Assembly: GCA_014378065.1 (NCBI GenBank)
Contig: JACMOK010000071.1
Location: forward strand, 1-64,000
Reading direction: 5' to 3'
DNA length: 64,000 nucleotides
Origin: Flavobacterium sp.
GTDB lineage: Bacteria > Bacteroidota > Bacteroidia > Flavobacteriales > Flavobacteriaceae
This document shows positions 8,347 through 18,064 of the stretch, piece after piece; positions within the stretch are counted from its first letter, which is position 1; each line of letters begins with the position of its first letter. The notes beneath the pieces are model-generated. The model was given only the letters and a program-made list of their open reading frames with translations, did not search any database and had not been told where the DNA came from. A program made the translations under genes and the position numbers.

Positions 8347-9603
8347 ATGAAGATCAACAAACTCAACAGCGTTATCCTACTCGGACTTATTGCCATCATT
8401 GGCATTCTCATTGCGCAACTGCTTTGGACCAAACAGGCTTTTACTTTCGAAGAAAAAAAATTCAGTCAAAAAGTGCACATCGCCTTATTAGAAGTAGCGA
8501 AAAAATTATACGAAGGCACGAACCACGAATTACCGGCCGAAAATCCGGTGCAGAAAGTATCTAATGATTACTATATCGTTAACATCGATAACGATTTTGA
8601 GCCGAAAATTTTGGAATTTTACCTAAAATCCGAATTTGAAAAAGTGAATATTACGATTGATTTCGAATATGCGATGTACAATTGTCAGAGCGATGAAATG
8701 GTGTATGGCAACTATATTTCCTACGCCAAGGAATCTAAAACACACGACGCGGTCTATTTTCCAAAACACAAAAACCTCGTGTATTATTTTGCGGTTCGTT
8801 TTCCGCATGAAACGAGTTATCTGTTCAGTTCGCTGCGCTTTTGGTTTGTACTTTCGTTTGCGCTGATTATAATATTGCTGGTGTACGTTTATTCGATCTT
8901 TACGATTTTACAACAAAAAAAATATTCCGAACTGCAACGCGACTTTATTAACAATATGACCCATGAGTTTAAAACACCGCTGTCTTCTATATTAATTGCT
9001 TCCCATTATTTAAGCAAACAAGAAGCCATCAGTAAAGAAGAAAAACTAAAGAAATATACAGAAATCATCATCAATCAGAGCAATAAGCTCAATGCCCACA
9101 TCGAAAAAATACTGAACATTGCGAAATCAGACCACAAAGGCTTGGTATTAGACAAAAAAATGATTGACATTGTCGCGGTTTTGGAAGAGGTAATCGAGAA
9201 TATTCAACTGAAATATCCAAACAGTGTCATCGACATAAACGCTCCTAAAGCATATTTTATACTAGCCGACCTTTTTCATTTTACCAATCTTATTTACAAC
9301 CTGCTCGACAATTCGATCAAATACTGCGAAGAAAAGCCGCAAATCTCGATCCGCTTGTCTGAGGAAAAGCGGCAGCTCAAAATGGAATTCACAGACAACG
9401 GCATCGGAATTGACGTAAAGAACCTGCCGTACGTTTTTGATAAATTCTATCGCATTCAGAATACCAAAAGCAATGAAATTAACGGTTTCGGACTCGGATT
9501 GTATTATGTCAAAAAAATATGCACCTTGCACCACTGGAAGATTGGTGTCAGAAACAATAAAGAAAATGGAATTGCCATAACTTTATTAATGCCTTTAAAA
9601 TAA
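8347..9603 (+). CDS. Two-TM sensor histidine kinase
   Basis: 418-aa membrane kinase. TM1 (SVILLGLIAIIGILIAQLLW) is at about 9-28, a periplasmic sensor of about 130 aa follows, and TM2 (FWFVLSFALIIILLVYVYSI) is near 163-182. HisKA has FINNMTHEFKTPLSSI with the phospho-His near 205. The HATPase has the N-box LIYNLLDNSIKY, then DNGIGID and GFGLGLYYV. The stop overlaps the start of the next gene (TAATG), so kinase and regulator are translationally coupled. The architecture and pairing resemble the RprX/RprY system of Bacteroides, but I cannot confirm orthology. Confidence 0.9.
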   Translation: MKINKLNSVILLGLIAIIGILIAQLLWTKQAFTFEEKKFSQKVHIALLEVAKKLYEGTNHELPAENPVQKVSNDYYIVNIDNDFEPKILEFYLKSEFEKVNITIDFEYAMYNCQSDEMVYGNYISYAKESKTHDAVYFPKHKNLVYYFAVRFPHETSYLFSSLRFWFVLSFALIIILLVYVYSIFTILQQKKYSELQRDFINNMTHEFKTPLSSILIASHYLSKQEAISKEEKLKKYTEIIINQSNKLNAHIEKILNIAKSDHKGLVLDKKMIDIVAVLEEVIENIQLKYPNSVIDINAPKAYFILADLFHFTNLIYNLLDNSIKYCEEKPQISIRLSEEKRQLKMEFTDNGIGIDVKNLPYVFDKFYRIQNTKSNEINGFGLGLYYVKKICTLHHWKIGVRNNKENGIAITLLMPLK

Positions 9604-10292
9604 TGAATTCGTTCAAAATTTTGTATGCCGAAGATGACGAAACCTTAGCGTTTCTGACCAAAGATAATTTGGAACAGCACGGGTATCAGGTTACGCATTG
9701 TGCCGATGGAAAGGTTTGCTTAGAAACTTTTGGCAGTACAGTTTTCGATATTTGCATTTTTGATATCATGCTCCCGAAGATGGATGGTTTCGAACTTGCC
9801 ACCGAAATCCGAAAACGAAATACAGATGTGCCGATTATTTTTCTTTCGGCAAAAACCTTGAAGGAAGACCGCATCAAAGGCCTGCGACTTGGAGCCGACG
9901 ATTATTTAATCAAGCCCTTTAGCATTGAAGAACTGCTTTTAAAGGTTGAAATATTTCTTAAACGATCCCAGAAAAACAGAGCATCAACCCATTTTATTCG
10001 AACTGTTGGCGGTTATCAATTCGATACCAAAAATTTTTTGCTTTTCAATGCAACAGAAAAAATAAACCTAACACAGAGAGAATCTGAATTGCTACAATTT
10101 TTCTTGGCTCATAAAAACACCGTGCTTAAAAGAGAGCAAATTCTGAAAGCGATTTGGGGCGATGATGATTATTTTATGGGACGAAGCCTTGATGTTTTTA
10201 TCTCGAGATTGCGAAAAATATTCGCCCATGAGAACAGCATCGCAATTGAAAATTTGCATGGTATCGGATTTAAGTTTGTTGTTGTTGAATAA
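9603..10292 (+). CDS. OmpR-family response regulator
   Basis: 229 aa: a receiver domain with the acidic pair near residue 10 (YAEDDE), phospho-acceptor Asp near 53 (CIFDIMLPKMDGF) and the conserved Lys near 105 (DDYLIKPFS), then a winged-helix Trans_reg_C domain (LTQRESELLQFFLAHKNTVLKREQIL, ending GIGFKFVV). It is cotranscribed with the upstream kinase through a 1-nt overlap. Likely targets include the divergent DUF1573 promoter, where 7-bp repeats at helical spacing are present (inference). The gene converges on the radical SAM gene with 19 bp between stops. Confidence 0.92.
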   Translation: MNSFKILYAEDDETLAFLTKDNLEQHGYQVTHCADGKVCLETFGSTVFDICIFDIMLPKMDGFELATEIRKRNTDVPIIFLSAKTLKEDRIKGLRLGADDYLIKPFSIEELLLKVEIFLKRSQKNRASTHFIRTVGGYQFDTKNFLLFNATEKINLTQRESELLQFFLAHKNTVLKREQILKAIWGDDDYFMGRSLDVFISRLRKIFAHENSIAIENLHGIGFKFVVVE

Positions 10293-10311
10293 AACTGCAA
10301 CCAACACCTTC

Positions 10312-12528
10312 TTACAAAAGAAGTAGTCCCGAATCGCGCAGCCTGTTTATGGGTTTTGAATGCCAAAACAATTCAAAATCTTCAAAATGATTTTCGAAAT
10401 CAGCTTTGATTTGACCGAAGGTTTGTATGGTTGTATGGTAAAATGACACCTTGTCTAGCATCGTCAGCAGCCACTCTCCTTCCTTTTTGTCTGTTTGAAT
10501 CGTAAAACTTTGCTTTTTATCGTGGAAGATCAAAGTAAGCATTTCCCAAGAATTTCCCTTTTTGGATTTGGTAAAATGGCTTGTTGTAGGCTTTCCGCCA
10601 AGCCAAACAACCTTTGCGGTAGGCTTAATATTGAAGTTGTTCGTTTGTTGGAGTGTCTTGACAATGAAATCTTTGGCAACCGTAGTTTTAGGAATGTCGA
10701 AATCAAACCAGGCTTGCAATTCAAAATCAAAACAGAGTCCATGCATATAATTAAACAATGATTTTTTTAGTCCGAAACTAAATTGGTCGTGATCGATCCC
10801 GGTTTGGTCGAAATAGCTTATATCGTTGTTGGCAAAGGTGCCAATTGTTTCACTTGCTTTTAATACGCCAAATCGCTCTGGGTACATTCCTACCGGGCTG
10901 TGTGCAGTCATTGCAAACTGGTGCCAAAAAGCCGACTGCAAAATGCCCGCAGCGAACAACTGGCGTACCATTTCGAGACTGTCAATAGTTTCCTGAATGG
11001 TTTGTGTTGGATAACCATACATCAAATAGGCATGCACCATAATGCCAGATTCGGTAAAGTTTTGCGTGACTGCAGCCACTTGGGCTACCGTTACCCCTTT
11101 ATCAATCAATCTTAACAAGCGGTCGGAAGCCACTTCAAGACCTCCAGAAACCGCAATACAGCCTGAAGCTTTGAGCAATGACGCCAAATCTTGCGTAAAA
11201 CTTTTCTCGAAACGAATGTTTGTCCACCAAGTTACCACAAGCTTTCGTCGCAGTATTTCCAAGGCCAACGCGCGCATCAAGGCTGGTGGTGCTGCCTCAT
11301 CTACAAAATGAAAACCATTTTGCCCGGTTTGCAGTATCATTTCTTCCATTCGATCGCACAGAAGAGCGGCGGCGATTGGTTCGAACACTTTAATATAATC
11401 CAAAGAGAGGTCACAAAAAGTACATTTTCCCCAATAACAACCATGCGCCATGGTAAGTTTGTTCCAGCGGCCATCACTCCACAATCGGTGCATCGGATTT
11501 GCGATCTCTAACACTGAAATGTATTGGTCTAATGCTAAATCAGAATAATCAGGAGTACCCAATTCGGATTGCTTGTAATCTAAAATTTTAGCATTGTCGA
11601 CATAGGTTACTTTTCCATTGACCATACAAAAAGTACGCTTTAAATCGGCTAAAGTGATTCGACCCTCAAGGTATTTAACCAAATTCTCAATAGGAACTTC
11701 TCCATCATCAAGCGTGATAAAATCAAAGAATTCAAAAACCCTAGAATCGGAAAGTGACCGCAATTCGGTGTTAGGAAAACCACCACCCATGGCAATTTTA
11801 ATATGCGGATGGTGCTTTTTGACCCACTGTGCAGCACGAAAAGCGGCATATAAATTTCCGGGGAATGGCACTGAGATCAAAAATAATGTGGGCTTTATGG
11901 CTTCGATTTTTTCTTGCAACACCGCAATCAAAATGGCGTCGATGTAGGTAGGACATTTTTGTAAGGCGGCATGCAGTTCGTCGAAGCTGGCAGCACTTCT
12001 GCCCAAACGTTCGGCATACCGACTGAAGCCGAAATTTTCATCGATACATTCGACAATAAAATCCGAAAGGTCTTCGAGGTATAAGGTTGCGAGATGCTTC
12101 GCTTTGTCTTGAATTCCCATGGTTCCGAAAGCCCAATCTAGCGCCTCCAGCTGCACAAATCGACCTGCTTCTGGGAGAAAATCTTCTTGGCTAATTTGTA
12201 GCGCCAAGGTTGGATTTTTTCCTTGTAAAAATGCAATCACCGGAAATATTGTTTTGAGGTAATCGTCTTTTAATGCAAAAATACGCTGCGCGTTTGCTGA
12301 GATAATTCGTTGGGATTTTTCCGCTTGAGCAAACAACTGCTTTAACCCAATAGGCGAAAATAACTGCAGGATTACCGCAATGCCTAAGTCGGCTTGCGTA
12401 GATTGAATATTTTTTGTGTTTAAAAACCCTTTGATGTAGGCAGTTGCCGGATACGGAGTATTCAGTTGGGTAAATGGCGGAGTAACAAGGAAAATATTAG
12501 TTGTCATGAATGGCGCAGTGCTTTGCAA
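10312..12528 (-). CDS. B12-binding domain radical SAM protein
   Basis: 738 aa. The N-terminal half has the layout of a cobalamin-binding Rossmann domain (residues about 190-290, ending in a conserved AMGGGFPNTEL-type loop and LDDGEVPIENLV). A radical SAM core follows with the cluster motif CYWGKCTFC (Cx4Cx2C, near residue 366), which occurs in the 'CPWNKCTFC' type of B12-dependent radical SAM proteins, and with AVSGGLEVASDRLL and AYLMYGYPTQT. The last ~170 residues form a separate domain that I do not recognise. Such enzymes usually methylate or rearrange carbon centres; the substrate here is unknown. It is a single-gene unit. Confidence 0.82.
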   Translation of the reverse strand: MQSTAPFMTTNIFLVTPPFTQLNTPYPATAYIKGFLNTKNIQSTQADLGIAVILQLFSPIGLKQLFAQAEKSQRIISANAQRIFALKDDYLKTIFPVIAFLQGKNPTLALQISQEDFLPEAGRFVQLEALDWAFGTMGIQDKAKHLATLYLEDLSDFIVECIDENFGFSRYAERLGRSAASFDELHAALQKCPTYIDAILIAVLQEKIEAIKPTLFLISVPFPGNLYAAFRAAQWVKKHHPHIKIAMGGGFPNTELRSLSDSRVFEFFDFITLDDGEVPIENLVKYLEGRITLADLKRTFCMVNGKVTYVDNAKILDYKQSELGTPDYSDLALDQYISVLEIANPMHRLWSDGRWNKLTMAHGCYWGKCTFCDLSLDYIKVFEPIAAALLCDRMEEMILQTGQNGFHFVDEAAPPALMRALALEILRRKLVVTWWTNIRFEKSFTQDLASLLKASGCIAVSGGLEVASDRLLRLIDKGVTVAQVAAVTQNFTESGIMVHAYLMYGYPTQTIQETIDSLEMVRQLFAAGILQSAFWHQFAMTAHSPVGMYPERFGVLKASETIGTFANNDISYFDQTGIDHDQFSFGLKKSLFNYMHGLCFDFELQAWFDFDIPKTTVAKDFIVKTLQQTNNFNIKPTAKVVWLGGKPTTSHFTKSKKGNSWEMLTLIFHDKKQSFTIQTDKKEGEWLLTMLDKVSFYHTTIQTFGQIKADFENHFEDFELFWHSKPINRLRDSGLLLL

Positions 12529-12677
12529 ATTTAGTCATATTTTTTGGATGGTGCAGAATCTGTCGTGTATAACTCATAGCATCTCTAATAATTGTGTAAT
12601 TAGTCTGTGTTAAATGAACTTTATCGATTATTTTGCTGCGCAACTCAAAAGTATAGTGAATATCAATTATTTACAAT

Positions 12678-12685
12678 TATATTTG
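12678..12685 (+). promoter_or_regulatory. -7 box of the adhesin gene
   Basis: TATATTTG matches TAnnTTTG. It lies inside the longest open frame and 20 bp before the TTG at 12706, so it argues for a start downstream of the GTG at 12607. Confidence 0.45.
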
Positions 12686-12705
12686 ATTTTCCTAAAATTC
12701 ATTAC

Positions 12706-15700
12706 TTGAAAAGCCGTTACTTATTTGTCGTATTTTTTTATTGTATCATCATGTCTGCTCAACAAAAGGAAGCGGCGCAGTGGGTGCAAAAACTCACCCA
12801 ATCAAAATTGAAAATTGAAGACCACGCCGGTCATTTAATTACCGATCCCAAACAACGAAAATTTTATTTTTTAAAAAAACAAAAGCATTTGGATGCGATA
12901 AAGGCCCGCAAACGAATGTTATACAATCCGCCGGCGGTTCCTCTTTGCAATAATGGGAGTTTTGAAGAATTCCAAAATCTTTCGGGAGACAATGTGCTCA
13001 ATAGTTTTAGTTATACGGTCGGAGATCCGCTCAATCCAATTCAATGTCAATCGGTTTCAGAAAATGCGAACCAACCCATTAAGCAATACAATCCTTCAGA
13101 TTTTGGTCTTATGGCTTCCACTGTGCCTGCCAATTTTTTAGATGAGTATATAGGTAATATTAATGGTTTTGATCAATACTGTCTGCAGGTAAGTTACAAG
13201 CATCTCGATCTGTCAGCCATGGGTCTGGTTCAAGCCAAGCGCTTTAAGACCGACAATGAAACCCGTTTAAAATTCAATTACAAGGCGGTGCTACAAACCA
13301 TCATAGGCAGTGATCATGATAACGAACAGCCTTATTTTAAAGCGAGGGTAGTTAGTAGTTCTGGGGCAGTAGTAAGTGAGTTTTGCCTGATTGGCGATGA
13401 AACCAACTGTATTTTTAGCCGCGCACCCAATTTAGAAGGGGGTAGCGTCGTGTTGTACACACCCATGTGGCAGTCGGGCATTCTCGATATTTCAAGCATT
13501 CCAAACAATGAAGAATTTACAATAGAATTTATGACTTCGCGATGCGGGCTCGGCGGCCATTTTGGCTATTCCTATGTAGATGACATTTGCTTTTTACATA
13601 CAAATGAAAATTTGCAAGGCAGTATCGAACTTAACCCTTTGTATAAAATTTGTCCTACGATGCCACTTTCGGTATGTGGTGATTTTACTATACCCAATTC
13701 TGGTGGGATTTCCGCAACCGTCAACACTATCGTTTTAAATGTCCGCAACGCTTCTAATAGTATAGTCTACACTTCGTCAAGCCCAGTGACATTGAATTTA
13801 GTTACCAATCAATTTTGCTTTAATCTCCAAGCAGCCGATTTTCCTGATGTTGCAAATGCCGGCTACAATGTTGATGTAACGATTAATTACGGATTGCTGC
13901 AGACCAATTGTACCGGAACCAGTTTTAATACGGCCAGCGATGATGATGCCAACCCAGGCTGGGATATTTGGTTTTTAAATTGTGTTGCCTGTGACATACC
14001 ACTCCAAACGGCAAGTTTGTTGCTGTGCGACACCAATCACAACGGAAGAGAATTTTTTAATTTAAGCAATGCCGAAACATTGATTACGCCCACAGCGACA
14101 GGTTTGACATTCAGCTATTTCAACACGCTCTTAGAGGCTACAAACAACAGCAATCCGATTGGCAACTTTGCAAATTATGAAAGTAGCACCGTCCCTATTT
14201 TTGTGCGCGTGATGCAAAGCGCCACTTGTTTTAAAATAATTCCGATAAGTCTTATCGTAAAAAACCCTTCGGCCTCTATTACAGGAATTTTGAATGTTTG
14301 TAGTGGCAGTACGGTTTTGACAGCTTCTCCGGGAGCCAGTTATCTATGGGGCAATGGTGCCACAACGCCAAGTATCACAGTGAATGCCACAGGAAACTAC
14401 ACCGTGGCGGTAACCGATAATTTTGGCTGCATGGCTACAGGTGCTGTGACCATTTTAAATAGTTTAGTGGCTGTACAACCTACCATAGTCGTGACGCAAC
14501 CAACCTGCTTCTTCGATACAGGGACGATTGAAATTACTTCGGTCGCTTCAGAATACAGTTATGACAATGGCGTTACTTGGAGTAACAATGCCTTGATGAG
14601 TAATTTGGCAGTAGGCACTTATAAAATTAAAATTAGAACTGCGGCCGGTTGTACTTCTTATGGCACCAATATTAGCATTGTGCCTTTCTTATCATCGTTT
14701 CCGGAATTTAGTTCGATTAATCCTGTTTTTTGCGGCGACATAGGAAGCATCACGATCACAGCCACAGCGCCTTGGTATAGCTTTGATGATGGCTTAACTT
14801 GGACCCCAAACAACACCAAAACCGGACTTCCATCTGGCACCTATCTCGTGCGGATTAAAGATTCTTTTGGATGCATCTCTAATTTCAATAGTGTAGTGCT
14901 CAACGGAGAATTTTTAGATGCCCCGCTGTTTATCAGTAATGATCCTTATTGCGGAATAACTGGCGACATTACGATTACGACGCCGGCGGCACTTTATAGT
15001 TTTGATGGTGGGACGACTTGGCAAACCTCTAATATGTTAGGCAATCTGACCAGCGGAAGTTACATTATTAAAATTCAAGATGCTCAAGGTTGCACCTCTC
15101 CCAATGTTTATGTTTATCTTGATGATTTGCAAAATAGCTATCCGAAATATATTATTTCCGAAGCCAGCTGCGGAATATATGCCAGCATTACCATTACAAC
15201 GCGCGCAGATGCTTACAGTTTTGATGGTGGTCTGACTTGGACCACAGATCCGGTATTATCCAACTTAGTAGGTGGTATTGGCTATAATTTAAAAGTCAGG
15301 AAAGGTGCCAATTGTTTTTCTTACACACGTAGTATTTACATTTACAGCAGGTATAAGCCAATTCCTGTCGCAAATGATTACGAAACTACGCTATGCGATG
15401 ACCTCAACGATGGTTCTGAAAATGTAGATTTGACGTTATTTAACGCCAATTTAATCAGCAATTCGGCCTCATTTACCTTTACCTACTTTCGCACCCTTTC
15501 GGATGCCGAAAACTTTAATAATGCGATCAATAATTTCACATCTTACAATTTAAGCAACAGCAACAATAGCGTGTTTGTGAGAGTAACTTCGGCAGAATAT
15601 TGTCATAAAGAAGTTGCGTTGCGTTTCTCCTTTTTAGATTCTCCTATCATTGTGATGGGTGACTCCTTTCCATTGTGTGTATCCAAAACGGTTTTTATTG

Positions 15701-16338
15701 ATGCCGGCGCTGGATTCGACGGTTATTTATGGACGAATGGTGAAACAACACAAATCATTTCAATTGACAAACCCGGCACTTACACAGTAACCGTAACTCA
15801 AAACCACCAAACTTCGACGGGACTGTTGGTTTGCTCCTCAACCAAAACCTTCAATATCTTTTTATCCAATCCTGCCTCCATTACCAAAATTCAAACCTCT
15901 GATTGGACCGATTATAATAATATGATTTCCGTTGTTGTGATAGGCATCGGGAATTATGAGTATTCGCTTGACGGCATTCACTATCAAGACAGTCCAAGTT
16001 TTTTCGGACTAGAAAGTGGCAATTATAGCGTTTATGTTCATGATAAAAATGAGTGCGGTACGGTAAAGCAAGACGTCTTTCTACTAATGTATCCTCGTTA
16101 TTTTACGCCAAACAACGATACCTACAATGATTTTTGGAAAATCAAATTCTCCGAATTTGAGTCGGAATTGACCATAGAACTTTTTGATCGAAATGGTAAA
16201 CTCTTAAAAGAATTAGGAAGTCGAAACGGATGGGATGGCACTTTTAATGGAAAAGAACTCCCGGCAACCGACTACTGGTTTAAAGTAACTCGAGGCAATG
16301 GGAAAGTATATCGAGGACATTTTACATTGAAAAGATAA
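12706..16338 (+). CDS. SprB-repeat adhesin with gliding/type B T9SS sorting domain
   Basis: Large cell-surface protein, 1210 aa from the proposed TTG start. That start gives a good signal peptide (LKSRYLFVVFFYCIIMSAQQ) and follows a -7 box; the open frame extends 99 nt further upstream to a GTG, and an ATG at 12751 would lose the signal. The middle holds Ig-like segments (e.g. YLWGNGATTPSITVNATGNY). Four tandem SprB-like repeats of about 75 aa follow, each with CG..G.I.IT...YSFD.G.TW and L.SGTY.V.IKD..GC, and a fifth divergent one. The C-terminus (YPRYFTPNNDTYNDFWKI ... GHFTLKR) is the gliding-motility-associated/type B sorting domain recognised by the T9SS. Probable role: secreted adhesin for attachment or gliding. 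Confidence 0.87.
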   Translation: MKSRYLFVVFFYCIIMSAQQKEAAQWVQKLTQSKLKIEDHAGHLITDPKQRKFYFLKKQKHLDAIKARKRMLYNPPAVPLCNNGSFEEFQNLSGDNVLNSFSYTVGDPLNPIQCQSVSENANQPIKQYNPSDFGLMASTVPANFLDEYIGNINGFDQYCLQVSYKHLDLSAMGLVQAKRFKTDNETRLKFNYKAVLQTIIGSDHDNEQPYFKARVVSSSGAVVSEFCLIGDETNCIFSRAPNLEGGSVVLYTPMWQSGILDISSIPNNEEFTIEFMTSRCGLGGHFGYSYVDDICFLHTNENLQGSIELNPLYKICPTMPLSVCGDFTIPNSGGISATVNTIVLNVRNASNSIVYTSSSPVTLNLVTNQFCFNLQAADFPDVANAGYNVDVTINYGLLQTNCTGTSFNTASDDDANPGWDIWFLNCVACDIPLQTASLLLCDTNHNGREFFNLSNAETLITPTATGLTFSYFNTLLEATNNSNPIGNFANYESSTVPIFVRVMQSATCFKIIPISLIVKNPSASITGILNVCSGSTVLTASPGASYLWGNGATTPSITVNATGNYTVAVTDNFGCMATGAVTILNSLVAVQPTIVVTQPTCFFDTGTIEITSVASEYSYDNGVTWSNNALMSNLAVGTYKIKIRTAAGCTSYGTNISIVPFLSSFPEFSSINPVFCGDIGSITITATAPWYSFDDGLTWTPNNTKTGLPSGTYLVRIKDSFGCISNFNSVVLNGEFLDAPLFISNDPYCGITGDITITTPAALYSFDGGTTWQTSNMLGNLTSGSYIIKIQDAQGCTSPNVYVYLDDLQNSYPKYIISEASCGIYASITITTRADAYSFDGGLTWTTDPVLSNLVGGIGYNLKVRKGANCFSYTRSIYIYSRYKPIPVANDYETTLCDDLNDGSENVDLTLFNANLISNSASFTFTYFRTLSDAENFNNAINNFTSYNLSNSNNSVFVRVTSAEYCHKEVALRFSFLDSPIIVMGDSFPLCVSKTVFIDAGAGFDGYLWTNGETTQIISIDKPGTYTVTVTQNHQTSTGLLVCSSTKTFNIFLSNPASITKIQTSDWTDYNNMISVVVIGIGNYEYSLDGIHYQDSPSFFGLESGNYSVYVHDKNECGTVKQDVFLLMYPRYFTPNNDTYNDFWKIKFSEFESELTIELFDRNGKLLKELGSRNGWDGTFNGKELPATDYWFKVTRGNGKVYRGHFTLKR

Positions 16339-16424
16339 TTTTATCTTTGGCAAGTGTTTGTTAATTGAAAAAAAACTAACTTTACTTTTCGGTATTTTAA
16401 GAAAAAAATTTAGCCTCCTCTACC

Positions 16425-18014
16425 ATGCCCACTGACTGTGTTGACTATCAAAATTCAGGTTATTTTACGCCACTAATCATCGATTATTTAAATCAGAAAC
16501 CAACTTTAGCATCATTTTACAATCGTTTTCCGACGCTAGATAATTTCGGCTTACAGCTTGCCGAAAAAAGCAATAATTTTAAGGATGATAACCGAAAAAT
16601 ATTGGTTTCCGTATTGCAAAAACAATATCAAGATCTCAAGGTTTCAGATCTGACGCAATCGCATATTGAATCTTTGGCCCAAAGCAATGCTTTTACCGTC
16701 ACCACTGGACACCAGCTAAATTTATTTACCGGTCCGCTTTATTTTTTGTACAAAATTATTAGTACGATTAATTTAGCCAAAGCGTTAAAAAACAAATATC
16801 CCGAATCACATTTCGTTCCGATATATTGGATGGCCACTGAAGATCATGACTTTGAAGAAATCAATTATTTCAATTTCAAAGGCAAAAAGTTTCGTTGGCA
16901 TAAAGAAAGTGCTGGACCCGTGGGAAGAATTTCCACAAGCGGACTTGAAGAAGTTCTTGCGGTCTTTGCCTCAGAACTAGGATCAAGCCTTAATGCCGAT
17001 GCGCTGAAAAAACTTTTTAAACAAAGTTATTTGGAGCACGACAATTTAACCGACGCCACTCGGTTTTTGGCAAATGAACTTTTTGCAGCAAAAGGTCTCG
17101 TGATTTTGGATGCCGATGATGCTGCACTTAAACGGCAATTTAGCCCTTACATTAAAGAAGAATTGTTACAGCAGACTTCTTATAAAAGGGTGATAGAAAC
17201 TTCCGAAAAATTAAAAAGTTATGGCGTTCAGGTAAATCCTAGAGGAATCAATCTATTTTATCTAGAGGATCATTTAAGGGAGCGAATTATTTTAGAGGGC
17301 GAAAATTATAAAGTAAATAACACTCAAATTCTTTTCTCAAGATCAGAAATACTATCTCTCTTGGAAAAACATCCCGAAAGATTTAGTCCAAATGTCATCC
17401 TGCGTCCTCTTTACCAGGAAGTCATCTTACCCAATTTGTGCTACATCGGCGGCGGAGGCGAATTGTCTTACTGGCTTGAACTAAAATCTTATTTTGATTC
17501 AGCCAACGTTACTTTCCCGATGCTTCTTTTGCGAAATTCAGTACTTTTGGTAACAGAGAAACAAGCAAAAAAAGCAGACAATTTAGCGTTGACCTGGAAA
17601 GATTTATTTTCTAAGCCCGCAGATCTATTCAATGAAAAGACGAAGGGATTTTCAGAATTTCCTGTTGATTTATCGATTCAGAAAGACCACCTTAAAACAC
17701 AATTTCATTATTTAGAACTACTGGCGCAACAAACCGACCTTTCTTTTTTGGGGGCGGTAAAAGCACAGCAAGCCAAGCAGATTAAAGGATTGGAACATCT
17801 TGAAAAACGGTTACTGAAAGCGCAAAAACGTAAATACGCTGATGTATTGCAACGCATAGCAAACTTACAGCAAGCGTTGTTTCCAAATCAAAATTTACAA
17901 GAACGGCAGGCCAATTTCTCTGAATTCTATTTGGAGTACGGCCTCGATCTAATTGACAGATTGCAGGCAGAACTGCACCCACTCGACAAGCAATTTTCTG
18001 TTTTGGTTTTGTAA
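16425..18014 (+). CDS. bshC: Bacillithiol biosynthesis cysteine-adding enzyme BshC
   Basis: 529 aa, the usual length of BshC (YllA), which attaches cysteine to GlcN-malate in the last step of bacillithiol synthesis. Diagnostic segments: VTTGHQLNLFTGPLYFLYKI (residues about 91-110), YWMATEDHDFEEIN (about 133-146), YIGGGGELSYWLELK (near 340) and the C-terminal coiled coil HLEKRLLKAQKRKYADVLQRI. BshA and BshB are not in the window. The ATG at 16425 starts MPTDCVDYQNSGYF, matching the family start. It follows the adhesin gene by 86 bp and probably has its own promoter. Confidence 0.95.
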   Translation: MPTDCVDYQNSGYFTPLIIDYLNQKPTLASFYNRFPTLDNFGLQLAEKSNNFKDDNRKILVSVLQKQYQDLKVSDLTQSHIESLAQSNAFTVTTGHQLNLFTGPLYFLYKIISTINLAKALKNKYPESHFVPIYWMATEDHDFEEINYFNFKGKKFRWHKESAGPVGRISTSGLEEVLAVFASELGSSLNADALKKLFKQSYLEHDNLTDATRFLANELFAAKGLVILDADDAALKRQFSPYIKEELLQQTSYKRVIETSEKLKSYGVQVNPRGINLFYLEDHLRERIILEGENYKVNNTQILFSRSEILSLLEKHPERFSPNVILRPLYQEVILPNLCYIGGGGELSYWLELKSYFDSANVTFPMLLLRNSVLLVTEKQAKKADNLALTWKDLFSKPADLFNEKTKGFSEFPVDLSIQKDHLKTQFHYLELLAQQTDLSFLGAVKAQQAKQIKGLEHLEKRLLKAQKRKYADVLQRIANLQQALFPNQNLQERQANFSEFYLEYGLDLIDRLQAELHPLDKQFSVLVL

Positions 18015-18034
18015 TTGAAATTTAACTACTTTTG
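18003..18034 (+). promoter_or_regulatory. Promoter of the first SusE/F-like gene
   Basis: TACTTTTG (18027-18034) with a TTG at 18003-18005 (spacer 21). Transcription would start near 18041, after the apparent TTG start at 18032, so the start must be the ATG at 18047 or 18065. Confidence 0.5.
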
Positions 18035-18064
18035 AATTCTATAAAAATGATTAATTTATTGATT

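Noticed and set aside
10308..10323. CTTCTTacaaAAGAAG hairpin between the response regulator and radical SAM genes
   Set aside because: Short, GC-poor, without a T run, and overlapping coding sequence; too weak to call a terminator.
12607..12705. N-terminal extension of the adhesin to a GTG
   Set aside because: No signal peptide in it, and a -7 box lies inside it.
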